DNA of 64,000 nt from Pedobacter steynii (lineage in GTDB: Bacteria; Bacteroidota; Bacteroidia; Sphingobacteriales; Sphingobacteriaceae): the NCBI RefSeq assembly GCF_001721645.1, contig NZ_CP017141.1:1984001-2048000 (forward strand), read 5' to 3'. Position 1 is the first letter of the stretch; each line of letters opens with the position of its first letter. Position numbers and translations under genes: made by a program. Of this stretch, positions 44,029 to 52,894 are shown one piece after another. Below the pieces are notes generated by a model that did not search any database, was not told the DNA's origin, and was given only the letters and a program-made list of their open reading frames with translations.

Positions 44029-47000
44029 CTATTTCTTTGGATTATTCTTTTGTTGTTCGTTAAGAATGGCCTCTTTGTTAATTAATTGCCTGGTTTTGGG
44101 AGCTTCCCCTTGCTGGGCTTTTTTCTTTTGATCTCTTTTGTACTTACCGGTTATTTTCTGAAGAAATTCTCTAAAGCTGTCAAACTGTTGAGTATAAACC
44201 AATCCTAATGAGGTTACATTGTTGTTCTGGTTGATGCCAGAAGTGGTAAAGATGGTTTGTTGGGTAGGAGGCTTGTTTGACAACTTGCCAATCAATGTGC
44301 CATCCTTTTTGATCAGGCCGAGAATCTCTACCTCACCTCCAACATTGTTTCTTGTGAAGCCTGAAAGTGATAAATCGTTCGTACTACCTCTGTTCACAAT
44401 TCCTGCATTTAAGATGACACGATCATTAAAGAGCCTGAACGAGGCATTAGCTTCCGTTAGTGAGCGCACATTGAAGTCAACAAAGTCAAGATTTAAAGAC
44501 GAAAGAACATTATTAAGCTGATTGAATAATAGCTCTGTTGCTGTACTGGTTACACCACTGGTAAGCTGTTTCCCCAGATCTTCATTTCCGGTTCCGGGAG
44601 CAAAGCTTCTTCTGATGATTAAGCTCAATGCCTGTAGGTTCAGGTTATTGGAGTCATTGAAATAAGCCTGCATTTCTTCCTTGATTGCCGGATTTGACGG
44701 GAAGAAGATGTCCAGTTTGATATCGGGTTTTAGTAGTAAGCCTGATAATCCCATTTCTACTTCTGTCAATACCCGTTCATCTTTGCTACTTCCGGGGTCT
44801 CTGTTGGCCGCAGTATAGAGATCCCTCAGGCTCGTTCTAAGTGCATATATGGCCTTCAATTGTATTTGGGCAGCGGTAGGGTTGCCTGTCCATCTGATCG
44901 TCCCACCTTGTCTGATATTGAATTTCTTATTGATCACTTCCTGCGCGGTGAAATCGAAACTACCATTTTCAATGATATAATCTCCGGACATGTCGAAATC
45001 CCCCAGGCTATTTATCTTTAAGGTGAGATCAGTAGCATTCCCTCTTCCACTAAGGTTCCCCAGACTGGTAAAGATGTTGGCAACACTATTTGCATCAACA
45101 TCTAGTTTTAAATTCATGGTGAGTCCATCAAAACTGGTTTGCTTTTTTACCGTTTTGGTCGTATCCTTACTTACAAATGTGATGAAATCCTTACTTGAAA
45201 CGGTTTCAGAGCTATTTAATGGAAGATTAAAAACGGTTCCTTTTTCAGTTTTTGCATCTATATCGATAAACATGCGATTCGTCGGGCCTTTGAAAATAAA
45301 CGTCCCTGTTCCGTAGGCTTGTCCATAGTAAACGGGGTTGTCTTTCTCTGTGGTGTTAAGTGCCATGAAATTTTTCGCTTTTACTACCACATCAATAGTC
45401 GGGTTATCGATGTTATTGAGGTCGACTGTTCCATTTGCCACTGCCTGGTTATTATCTACATCAACTAATATAAGGTCATTTATTTTAATGATACTATTGT
45501 CTATAATCACCTGGTCATTGAGTGTATAGGCTGTTTGAAGATAATTTATAGTCATTTTGCCCTTGTTAAAAGCCACTTCTCCATTGATTTCAGGTTTTTC
45601 AAAGGGGCCTTTGACATTGAGGTCTGCTGAGATATTTCCTTTTAGTTTTGACACCAGTTGCTTCACAAAAGGCTCCAGAACAGCCATTTCTGTCTCATCT
45701 AATTTCAGGTGAAGATCTATTTCTTTTTTCTCCAGATCGAGATTGCCTCTTGCTCTGAGGGTTTCTTTATCAAGGGCAACAATGGTAGTGTAGATATTGA
45801 CCACGTTGTTGGCTTTGTGATAAGAAGACGTATCTGTTAAACTACCAATATAAGTATCATTGAAACTAAGCGAGTCAATGGTGATGTTGTCCGAAATTCT
45901 TGGCGATTTCAATACCTGATAAAGTTTTGTTTCCCCATTTAACTGCCCGGATAATCTAACGCCAAGCCCTTTTACAAAAGGATTTAACGTCTTCAAATCA
46001 AATTTTTCGAACCCAACAAGGATCAGGTCTTCGGGATCTTTGGAAAGGACCCCGTCAATTTTTAACAGCTGATGCCCATTACTTAGATCAAAATTGTCGA
46101 TCTGTGTTTTGCCCTCATGAAAACTAATTCTTACTTTTTCCTGAATTTTCCAGTCTTCATTATTGATTTTCAAAATAGAAGGTAGGATGCTAATCCGGCC
46201 AACAGTATCTGTAGCAAATTCAACAAGACCGTTCAGATCGAGTGAATTTGCATCGTCTGAATTGGCGAGTTTTACGTTTAAAGCCAGACTATCATTTCTG
46301 AGAATATTTGAAATATTGACATTCTTAATGTATAGACTATCATTAATGTCAACCCGGTCGGAAGTGATAATTGCCTGTAGCTGATTGACAGATGTATTCT
46401 CATCTACAATGATGTTGTTGACTACTATCCCTTCATATTTCAATTTTTTTACAAAACCATTTATGGTGGCTGTCTTCTTCTGAGAATCGAAATTTCCAAT
46501 AAAAATTGCCTGATCTTCAATTTCTAAGCCTGGAACAAGGAGCTGGGCAACGGGCTCGAATTTTTTGATCTTTAAGTTGAATTGAAAAATCTGGTCTTTA
46601 TAATTGATGATTTCCGCTTTAAGTGAAGGAATATAAGTTTTAGCTAATGCCTTAAAGTAAGATGGTAATGTGTTCAGATCATATTGACCTTTGATACTGG
46701 CATCCAGAATATCTGAATTGATTGTCAGGCTTCGGTCTTTGCCAATACCATTGGCATTTAGCTGTATGGAATCAATATGATAAATTCCTTTTACATTATT
46801 CAGTTGTATATGTTGTACTAGTAAGTTACCCTGAATATTGTCCAGATTGGTCCCAGAAAAATTAGTGCTGAATGTAGCGTCAACCTGAAGAGAGTCCTTA
46901 TATAATTTTAGTGCTTTGAGTCTCGCTTTTTTTATGTCAGCTTTAAAGTTGAATTCCGGAAGTTTTCCGTTAAGATTGACTCCCCCATCAAAATTCAGTT

Positions 47001-48501
47001 TAATATTTTTATCATTAACCTTTAAACTTCCATCGAAATATTTTTTTTCAAAAGTCCCATCGATATTAACATTTGTATACCTGTAATTGTTGAAATCAAT
47101 ATAATCGATATCTCCATCTAGTTTTTCATACAGACTTTTGATTTCCGTACCTCGGCCTTTAACATTTAGGGAAGCGGTAATTCTTCCAAGGCTTTTTTCG
47201 TCAATAAGGTTTCCCAAATTGAAATCGTAGGTTTTTACATTTCCTGAATAGGATGGAGTTCCTTTTTTGTCGATTTTCATATTGACATCGGAAACCACAC
47301 GGCCTAGCTGTGTTTTGAATTCTCCATAGGCGATGAAATCATTCTGGAAACCTGTAAAAGAGCCATTAAAGTTTACATTTCCGAATTTGGAGACCACCTC
47401 AGGTATTGTTTTTGCTTTTTTTCCAGTGATGCCAGTCAGGATTTGATCAAGATCCTTTTTATTCGTTCCCGCCATTTCAATTTTGAGATCCATAAATGTC
47501 TCTTTTAAAACCGGCAGTCCTTTGAGGACAAAATCACCTTTGATATGAGTTGCTTTCCCCGCTTTTATGGCCAATTTTTTTGCCCTCAGGTTGTTTACCA
47601 AACCAGTGATCTGCCCGTCAACGTCCAGATTTAGGTTCATCTGATCCAGCTCTGAGGTAAAGAAAGATACATCACGGGAAGCGATATGACTATTTTTAAA
47701 GTTAGCCTTCATTCTTACTTTATTGACATAATCATTGAAATCTTTGAAACGATTAAAGCTCATTTTAAAATAATCCTGGAGCTTGCTGTGATTGGTTTCC
47801 AATAATAATTTCTGAAGTTCTATTTTATTGGTATCAACAGTGGTGAAAGCGGTTAAATTTTTAAGGTAAAACCCACTTTTCTCTTTAAAGGTGAGATTTT
47901 TGATATCTGCCTGAAGGATGTGATCAGTAGTATTCAGTTTTTCAAAGATTCCATTGAGGTTGCTCAGATGAACATCTTCAAAGTTTACCCCTTTCATGAC
48001 CGTATCAATCTTGAGATTCTTATATTTAAAATCGATGTTATTCAGAATTATCCTGTCAAATGTAATTTTGTATGGTTTTTTCTTCTTTTTTACTGTTGGT
48101 GCACCCGAATCAAAGTAATCGATGATGAAATCAAGGTTGGTAGATTCATCTTTATAAGATTTAAGAAAAAAAGTCCCGTCATTGAGCTGAACAGTACTTA
48201 CATCAATAATCCTCTTCTCCAGGGAAAGTTGATTAATATCTACCAGAAGCTTAGGTGTATTTAGAAGCGTATCCTTTTGCTGATCCAAAACCAGCAGGTT
48301 TTCAAGCACAAGAGATTTAAAAGGTTTGATATATATTCCCGTTAAAGATATCGTGGTATTGAGCTCTTTGGATAAATATGCCGCTGCTTTTTTTGCTACA
48401 AAAGTCTGTACCGGCTTAAATTGAAGCGCGAATAACAAGATCGCAACTAGCAATAATACTGATGCAACAAACCAAAGAAGTATTTTTAATAGTTTTTTAA
48501 T
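44029..48501 (-). CDS. tamB: Giant AsmA/TamB-type translocation and assembly protein
   Basis: About 1,490 aa. An N-terminal signal anchor is followed by a long series of beta-strand repeats (FKPVQTFVAKKAAAYLSKELNTTISL, a typical AsmA-like opening) and a C-terminal TamB (DUF490) domain in the last ~400 residues (NGSFDFTAQEVINKKFNIRQGG, VGGEVEILGLI). Such proteins form hydrophobic-groove tubes bridging inner and outer membrane for lipid or barrel-protein transport. The first conventional start, TTG at 48453, falls inside the hydrophobic segment. The frame stays open to 48516 and codes KKLLKILLWFVASVLL, a perfect anchor start, preceded by ATT at 48501. I therefore place the start at ATT 48501; an error or frameshift is the alternative. 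Confidence 0.85.
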   Translation of the reverse strand: MKKLLKILLWFVASVLLLVAILLFALQFKPVQTFVAKKAAAYLSKELNTTISLTGIYIKPFKSLVLENLLVLDQQKDTLLNTPKLLVDINQLSLEKRIIDVSTVQLNDGTFFLKSYKDESTNLDFIIDYFDSGAPTVKKKKKPYKITFDRIILNNIDFKYKNLKIDTVMKGVNFEDVHLSNLNGIFEKLNTTDHILQADIKNLTFKEKSGFYLKNLTAFTTVDTNKIELQKLLLETNHSKLQDYFKMSFNRFKDFNDYVNKVRMKANFKNSHIASRDVSFFTSELDQMNLNLDVDGQITGLVNNLRAKKLAIKAGKATHIKGDFVLKGLPVLKETFMDLKIEMAGTNKKDLDQILTGITGKKAKTIPEVVSKFGNVNFNGSFTGFQNDFIAYGEFKTQLGRVVSDVNMKIDKKGTPSYSGNVKTYDFNLGNLIDEKSLGRITASLNVKGRGTEIKSLYEKLDGDIDYIDFNNYRYTNVNIDGTFEKKYFDGSLKVNDKNIKLNFDGGVNLNGKLPEFNFKADIKKARLKALKLYKDSLQVDATFSTNFSGTNLDNIQGNLLVQHIQLNNVKGIYHIDSIQLNANGIGKDRSLTINSDILDASIKGQYDLNTLPSYFKALAKTYIPSLKAEIINYKDQIFQFNLKIKKFEPVAQLLVPGLEIEDQAIFIGNFDSQKKTATINGFVKKLKYEGIVVNNIIVDENTSVNQLQAIITSDRVDINDSLYIKNVNISNILRNDSLALNVKLANSDDANSLDLNGLVEFATDTVGRISILPSILKINNEDWKIQEKVRISFHEGKTQIDNFDLSNGHQLLKIDGVLSKDPEDLILVGFEKFDLKTLNPFVKGLGVRLSGQLNGETKLYQVLKSPRISDNITIDSLSFNDTYIGSLTDTSSYHKANNVVNIYTTIVALDKETLRARGNLDLEKKEIDLHLKLDETEMAVLEPFVKQLVSKLKGNISADLNVKGPFEKPEINGEVAFNKGKMTINYLQTAYTLNDQVIIDNSIIKINDLILVDVDNNQAVANGTVDLNNIDNPTIDVVVKAKNFMALNTTEKDNPVYYGQAYGTGTFIFKGPTNRMFIDIDAKTEKGTVFNLPLNSSETVSSKDFITFVSKDTTKTVKKQTSFDGLTMNLKLDVDANSVANIFTSLGNLSGRGNATDLTLKINSLGDFDMSGDYIIENGSFDFTAQEVINKKFNIRQGGTIRWTGNPTAAQIQLKAIYALRTSLRDLYTAANRDPGSSKDERVLTEVEMGLSGLLLKPDIKLDIFFPSNPAIKEEMQAYFNDSNNLNLQALSLIIRRSFAPGTGNEDLGKQLTSGVTSTATELLFNQLNNVLSSLNLDFVDFNVRSLTEANASFRLFNDRVILNAGIVNRGSTNDLSLSGFTRNNVGGEVEILGLIKKDGTLIGKLSNKPPTQQTIFTTSGINQNNNVTSLGLVYTQQFDSFREFLQKITGKYKRDQKKKAQQGEAPKTRQLINKEAILNEQQKNNPKK

Positions 48502-48508
48502 AGTTTTG
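48501..48508 (+). promoter_or_regulatory. Putative -7 promoter element of tsaD
   Basis: TAGTTTTG, matching TAnnTTTG, 19 bases before the GTG start. It overlaps the first codons of the divergent tamB-like gene. Confidence 0.45.
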
Positions 48509-48527
48509 TAGCTTAATTATAATCATT

Positions 48528-49529
48528 GTGCCAGTAATACTCGCTATTGAATCTTCTTGTGATGAAACTTCGGTTGCTATCTGTAACAACGGCAAAATTA
48601 CTGCCAATGTTATTGCAAACCAAACAATTCATGAAAATTATGGTGGTGTAATTCCTGAATTAGCTTCAAGAGTACATCAACAAAATATCGTGCCTGTGAT
48701 ACAACAGGCCTTAATTGATGCTAATGTAGACAAAAAGGAGCTAAATGCGGTTGCTTTTACTCGGGGACCGGGTTTATTAGGTTCTTTATTGGTTGGGGTT
48801 TCATTCGCTAAATCTTTTGCATTGGCACTAGATTTACCATTGGTGTCCGTTAATCATATGCATGCGCATATTCTCGCCCATTTTATCGATGAGCCAAAAC
48901 CTGCTTTCCCTTTTCTTTGTCTGACGGTTTCTGGGGGTCATACACAAATTGTTCTTGTAAAGGATTATTTCGATATGGAAATTGTTGGAGAGACCTTGGA
49001 TGACGCGGCAGGAGAAGCTTTTGACAAAACGGCTAAAATTCTGAATCTTCCTTATCCTGGTGGTCCGTTGATCGATAAATACGCAAAGCTTGGAAATCCA
49101 TTGGTATTTAAGTTTCCAGAGCCACAAATTAAAGATTTGAATTATAGTTTTAGTGGATTAAAAACTGCGATACTCTATTTTATAAGAAAGCAGGAAGTGG
49201 AAAATCCTGACTTTATACCAGAACATTTAAATGATATTTGTGCTTCTGTTCAATATAGCATTGTGCATATCTTGCTCAATAAACTAAAGAAGGCGGCAAA
49301 ACAGTATGGGATTAAGGAAATTGCTATTGCAGGGGGAGTGTCAGCAAATACCGGATTAAGGGAAGCGTTGCAAAAAACAGCTGTAGAATCTGCTTGGAAT
49401 GTTTATATCCCTGCTTTTGAATATTGTACAGATAATGCTGCCATGATAGCTATTGCCGGATATCAGAAATATTTAAAGGGAGATTTTGTTGAACAGGATG
49501 TTGCCCCAATGTCCAGGATGAATTTTTAA
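48528..49529 (+). CDS. tsaD: tRNA N6-adenosine threonylcarbamoyltransferase
   Basis: 333 aa starting at GTG (MPVILAIESSCDETSVA). Kae1/TsaD family, ASKHA fold. Iron-binding HMHAH (about residues 108-112), VSGGHTQI, and the C-terminal IAIAGGVSANTGLR and DNAAMIA blocks. With TsaB, TsaE and threonylcarbamoyl-AMP from TsaC it makes t6A37 in ANN-decoding tRNAs. Its 5' end is only 26 bases from the start proposed for the divergent tamB-like gene, and that gene's likely promoter lies inside tsaD. Confidence 0.95.
   Translation: MPVILAIESSCDETSVAICNNGKITANVIANQTIHENYGGVIPELASRVHQQNIVPVIQQALIDANVDKKELNAVAFTRGPGLLGSLLVGVSFAKSFALALDLPLVSVNHMHAHILAHFIDEPKPAFPFLCLTVSGGHTQIVLVKDYFDMEIVGETLDDAAGEAFDKTAKILNLPYPGGPLIDKYAKLGNPLVFKFPEPQIKDLNYSFSGLKTAILYFIRKQEVENPDFIPEHLNDICASVQYSIVHILLNKLKKAAKQYGIKEIAIAGGVSANTGLREALQKTAVESAWNVYIPAFEYCTDNAAMIAIAGYQKYLKGDFVEQDVAPMSRMNF
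48593..48624 (-). promoter_or_regulatory. Predicted promoter of the tamB-like gene, inside tsaD
   Basis: On the minus strand TTTG (48624-48621), 20-base spacer, TAATTTTG (48600-48593). Both boxes match the Bacteroidota consensus. It predicts a leader of about 85-90 nt that contains no ATG, GTG or TTG start in the tamB frame. Confidence 0.5.
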
Positions 49530-49546
49530 TATAATAGAAGTGAATT

Positions 49547-49729
49547 ATGAATGCAACGAGTTTTATTTTTTTCGGGTTAATGCTAATTCCCTTTATCGTG
49601 TTTATCGTTTGGTTGATTAAACAAGATAAAAAGCGAAATTACCTTGGGTTAGCTGTGTTGCTTGCTGCGATTATAGTAGCAGTTATAGTGGCTATTTATG
49701 TGGATGCAAAATATATGAAGATGCACTAA
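49547..49729 (+). CDS. Small two-TM membrane protein, 60 aa
   Basis: Two membrane helices (about residues 5-24 and 33-52) separated by a KQDKKRN loop, with a short C-terminal tail. It starts 17 bases after tsaD and ends just before a strong terminator, so it is probably co-transcribed with tsaD. The clean topology and spacing support a real gene; function unknown. Confidence 0.7.
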   Translation: MNATSFIFFGLMLIPFIVFIVWLIKQDKKRNYLGLAVLLAAIIVAVIVAIYVDAKYMKMH

Positions 49730-49744
49730 ATGAAATTCAGCAAT

Positions 49745-49787
49745 AAAAAAACGCCTGTTTTGTAATTTACAAAACAGGCGTTTTTTT
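49745..49787. terminator. Bidirectional terminator between tsaD unit and recA
   Basis: Perfect long hairpin with core ACGCCTGTTTTGTAA pairing TTACAAAACAGGCGT, A-run before and T-run after on each strand. Serves the convergent genes on both sides. Confidence 0.9.
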
Positions 49788-49802
49788 ATGTTGGGATAGG
49801 AA

Positions 49803-50816
49803 TTAAACCCTTTCTTCCAGTTTTTCACCTGTTACCTCTGCTCTGATCTTAGCTTCAATTTCTTCAGACAGTTCAGGGTTATCCAGTAACAACTGTTTAA
49901 CGGCATCTCTACCTTGACCAAGTTTTGTCTCTCCATAAGAGAACCATGAACCTGCTTTTTTAATGATGTTAAAGTCTACACCTAAATCTATAATTTCTCC
50001 GGTTTTAGAAATACCTTCACCGAACATGATGTCAAATTCTGCAATGCGGAATGGAGGGGCAACCTTATTTTTTACAATTTTTACTTTTACTCTGTTTCCT
50101 GAAACTTCATCAGAATCTTTAATCTGAGAAGTTCTACGGATATCTAAACGTACAGAGGCATAGAATTTTAAAGCATTACCACCTGTAGTGGTTTCCGGAT
50201 TTCCAAACATCACCCCAATTTTTTCACGTAACTGGTTGATGAAAATACAGCAACATCCTGTTTTTGCAATTGTTCCTGTTAGTTTACGAAGGGCCTGTGA
50301 CATTAGACGTGCTTGTAATCCCATTTTAGAATCACCCATCTCGCCTTCAATCTCTGCTTTAGGTACAAGTGCAGCAACAGAGTCAATTACGATCACGTCT
50401 ATTGCTCCTGATCTGATTAGATTATCTGCAATTTCAAGCGCCTGCTCTCCGTTGTCTGGTTGAGATATCAACAGATTGTCCACGTCTACACCCAGTTTTT
50501 TTGCATAGCTTTTATCAAAAGCATGTTCCGCATCTACAATAGCTGCAATTCCGCCTTTTTTCTGCGCTTCTGCAATAATATGAGTAGCAAGAGTAGTTTT
50601 ACCTGATGACTCAGGACCATATATTTCTATCACCCTTCCTTTTGGAACACCGCCGATGCCTAAGGCAATATCTAAACTAATTGATCCTGTTGAAATAGAT
50701 TCAATTGCCTCTACTGCATTATCGCCTAATTTCATTACGGTACCTTTACCATACGATTTCTCTAACTTATCTAAAGTTAGTTGTAGTGCTTTTAATTTGT
50801 CTGCGTTTACGCTCAT
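49803..50816 (-). CDS. recA: Recombinase RecA
   Basis: 337 aa. Walker [10 protein letters not shown] near residue 66, Walker [12 protein letters not shown], the L1/L2 DNA-binding region with [17 protein letters not shown], and the MAW-type start [20 protein letters not shown]. Catalyses strand exchange and LexA-type co-protease activity. Single-gene unit ending at the strong bidirectional terminator. No LexA/SOS-box-like repeat is obvious in the 130-base AT-rich gap upstream, but I cannot exclude a lineage-specific one. Confidence 0.97.
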   Translation of the reverse strand: MSVNADKLKALQLTLDKLEKSYGKGTVMKLGDNAVEAIESISTGSISLDIALGIGGVPKGRVIEIYGPESSGKTTLATHIIAEAQKKGGIAAIVDAEHAFDKSYAKKLGVDVDNLLISQPDNGEQALEIADNLIRSGAIDVIVIDSVAALVPKAEIEGEMGDSKMGLQARLMSQALRKLTGTIAKTGCCCIFINQLREKIGVMFGNPETTTGGNALKFYASVRLDIRRTSQIKDSDEVSGNRVKVKIVKNKVAPPFRIAEFDIMFGEGISKTGEIIDLGVDFNIIKKAGSWFSYGETKLGQGRDAVKQLLLDNPELSEEIEAKIRAEVTGEKLEERV

Positions 50817-50947
50817 ATTATTAAATTCTGGAAGTAAGATAAAATATTACCGTTGGAAGAATAAATAACTTTTACTTACATGCTAATTATATTAGCAAAT
50901 ATAGCTAATCTTTAATCTAATGCAAGAAATAAAAATATTTTTTTTGA

Positions 50948-51616
50948 TTAGTCCGTTTTTTCGCTAATTATTTTAGTTATTTTATTATTTTGTTGGAAAT
51001 ATTTACAAATATTAGTTATCTCACAAATGTTGCATTTAGGAGATCTTGCAAGGCAGACATACCTTCCATGTAGAATCAACCAATGATGTGCAATATGAAT
51101 GGTATGTTCCGGAAGGTTCTTTACCAGTTCTTTCTCTACTGCCAATGGAGTTTTTCCGGAAGATAAGCCAATCCTTTTGGAGACCCTGAATACATGGGTA
51201 TCTACAGCCATTGCCGGAGCGTTGTAAATTACTGAAGCAATTACATTTGCGGTTTTCCGGCCAACACCAGGCATCTTCTGCAATTGGTCAATATCTGAAG
51301 GAACTTCATTGTTAAAATCATTTAATAACATCTTGGCCATTCCAACCAGATGTTTTGCTTTATTATTGGGATAACTGACACTCCTGATATAATCGAAGAC
51401 GATGTCCGGAGTTACATCGGCTAATGCTTTTGCATTGGGAAAACGTTGAAATAATGCAGGAGTCACCTGGTTGATCCGCTTGTCAGTACATTGTGCAGAC
51501 AGGATAACTGCAACTAATAACTGATAGGGATTATTGTAATGTAGTTCTGTTTCAGCATCGGGCTGTTTTGCAGAAAAATGGGCAACAAAAAGTTTGTATC
51601 TGTCTTTTTTGAGCAT
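50948..51616 (-). CDS. nth: Endonuclease III (DNA glycosylase/AP lyase)
   Basis: 222 aa from ATG 51616; a TTG two codons upstream is the only alternative. Helix-hairpin-helix MPGVGRKTANVI with the catalytic Lys, AVDTHVFRVSKRIGL with the catalytic Asp, and the [4Fe-4S] loop CX6CX2CX5C (CLARSPKCNICEITNIC). Removes oxidised pyrimidines and cleaves abasic sites in base-excision repair. Lies 131 bases upstream of recA on the same strand, so the two repair genes are neighbours but probably separate transcripts. Confidence 0.95.
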   Translation of the reverse strand: MLKKDRYKLFVAHFSAKQPDAETELHYNNPYQLLVAVILSAQCTDKRINQVTPALFQRFPNAKALADVTPDIVFDYIRSVSYPNNKAKHLVGMAKMLLNDFNNEVPSDIDQLQKMPGVGRKTANVIASVIYNAPAMAVDTHVFRVSKRIGLSSGKTPLAVEKELVKNLPEHTIHIAHHWLILHGRYVCLARSPKCNICEITNICKYFQQNNKITKIISEKTD

Positions 51617-51724
51617 AGGCAAATATATACAGAAGAACTAAGAGAAGGTTAAAAAAATCGGAAGGAAAATAGAAAGTGCAGATTAAATCAGGGATTATCG
51701 AAAGCTGGCCGAAAAATAAGTGCA

Positions 51725-51752
51725 TAAAAAAGCTGCCCTTTTGAGGCAGCTT
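51725..51752 (-). terminator. Terminator after the 63-aa gene
   Basis: On the minus strand AAGCTGCC pairs with GGCAGCTT around TCAAAAG, followed by TTTTATG. It lies about 15 bases after the stop of the small gene. Confidence 0.8.
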
Positions 51753-51767
51753 CAGTTTTTTTTTGAA

Positions 51768-51959
51768 TTACTTTGCTCTGGAATAGGCTAAAATTTTCTC
51801 GATGGTTTCATCGGAAGGATTTTTTGTTAAGCGGTCCAGTTGTGGCCTGATGTGGTCATAGAACATCATGTCGAGTTCTATAACTGCATCAACTGCAGGT
51901 TTTTCCTGCTTCGGTTGTGTGCAATTCAATCGGTTAAGTGAAGTAAAGGTTTCCATCAT
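51768..51959 (-). CDS. Small conserved-looking protein downstream of the sigma factor, 63 aa
   Basis: 63 aa from ATG 51959 (MMETFTSLNRLNC); ATG at 51956 is equally possible. Mostly polar, mixed helix: AVIELDMMFYDHIRPQLDRL then NPSDETIEKILAYSRA. No signal peptide or membrane segment. Follows the sigma-factor gene by about 100 bases on the same strand and has its own terminator. The position could suggest a sigma regulator, but nothing in the sequence shows this. Confidence 0.65.
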   Translation of the reverse strand: MMETFTSLNRLNCTQPKQEKPAVDAVIELDMMFYDHIRPQLDRLTKNPSDETIEKILAYSRAK

Positions 51960-52060
51960 AAGCAATAAAAAAATATTTGTTTACTAATGTAAACGTTATT
52001 GTTATAAATTTATTTTAACCTAAACTACAATTTTTTGTGGACATTTTATCCAGATAAAAA

Positions 52061-52636
52061 TCATGAAATTTCTTTCACCTTCATCATCTTACGAAGATTG
52101 CTTAAAGCGTAGCGCATTCTTCCCAATGCGGTATTTATACTCACATCGGTCAGGTCCGCAATCTCTTTAAAACTTAGATCAGCATAATGACGCATAATTA
52201 AAACTTCCTTCTGGTCATCGGGTAATAAATGAATCATTGCCCGAAGGTCATAATGAGTTTGTTCTCTCAGCATCTTTTCTTCTGCACTTTCTTCGTGAAT
52301 CTGAAGCAGATTAAAGATATCCGTTCCGTCAGCGCTGGTGATCACAGGAGCCCGTTTCTCGCGTCTGAAATAATCGATCACGAGGTTATGTGCAATACGC
52401 ATTACCCAGGGTAAAAATTTACCCTCTTCATTGTAACGCCCCGACCTGAGTGTATTGATGACTTTTATAAATGCATCCTGGAAAATATCCTCCGCGAGAT
52501 ATTGATCCTTAACTAATAAATAGATAGATGTGTATATTTTTGACTTGTGTCTTCTCAGAAGTTCTTCCAAAACCGATTCATCACCGGTAAGATATAACTT
52601 CACCAAGTCCTGATCACTATATAATTCTAATTTCAT
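52061..52636 (-). CDS. RNA polymerase sigma-70 family (ECF-like) factor
   Basis: 191 aa. Region 2 (about 24-90): LLRRHKSKIYTSIYLLVKDQYLAEDIFQDAFIKV, LPWVMRIAHNLVIDYFRR. Region 4 (about 130-185): LPDDQKEVLIMRHYADLSFKEIADLTDVSINTALGRMRYALSNLRK, a helix-turn-helix. No region 3 or 1.1 beyond a short N-terminus. No membrane anti-sigma (FecR or zinc type) gene is adjacent, so it is not of the SusC/SusD-linked FecI group by context. Upstream spacer is AT-rich. Confidence 0.92.
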   Translation of the reverse strand: MKLELYSDQDLVKLYLTGDESVLEELLRRHKSKIYTSIYLLVKDQYLAEDIFQDAFIKVINTLRSGRYNEEGKFLPWVMRIAHNLVIDYFRREKRAPVITSADGTDIFNLLQIHEESAEEKMLREQTHYDLRAMIHLLPDDQKEVLIMRHYADLSFKEIADLTDVSINTALGRMRYALSNLRKMMKVKEIS

Positions 52637-52820
52637 AGGAGTATCCGTACTAAAAAGTTCCCTGCTAATTGCTATAAAATACTTAGTAGATGTTTTTTTC
52701 GATATTTTTCTCCTGTTAGTTAGTGGTTTAGTTTGTCAGTTGATTTTTCAAAAGAAGCATTTTTTTATTACAATACAATATAAAAAGTGTTAAAAAAAAT
52801 TAAAACTGCACTGAGACCCT

Positions 52821-52828
52821 TATTTTTG
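52821..52828 (+). promoter_or_regulatory. Possible -7 promoter element of uvrA
   Basis: TATTTTTG (TAnnTTTG match), 67 bases before the uvrA ATG. No convincing -33 box is seen. Confidence 0.35.
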
Positions 52829-52894
52829 CATCCTCTCAAAAAAGGTAATATTGCTTTTTTTGGGTTATATTAGCACTATTCTATCCAGAAGTCA

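Noticed and set aside
47920..48264. 114-codon plus-strand frame inside the TamB-like gene
   Set aside because: Antisense shadow; amino-acid pattern not protein-like.
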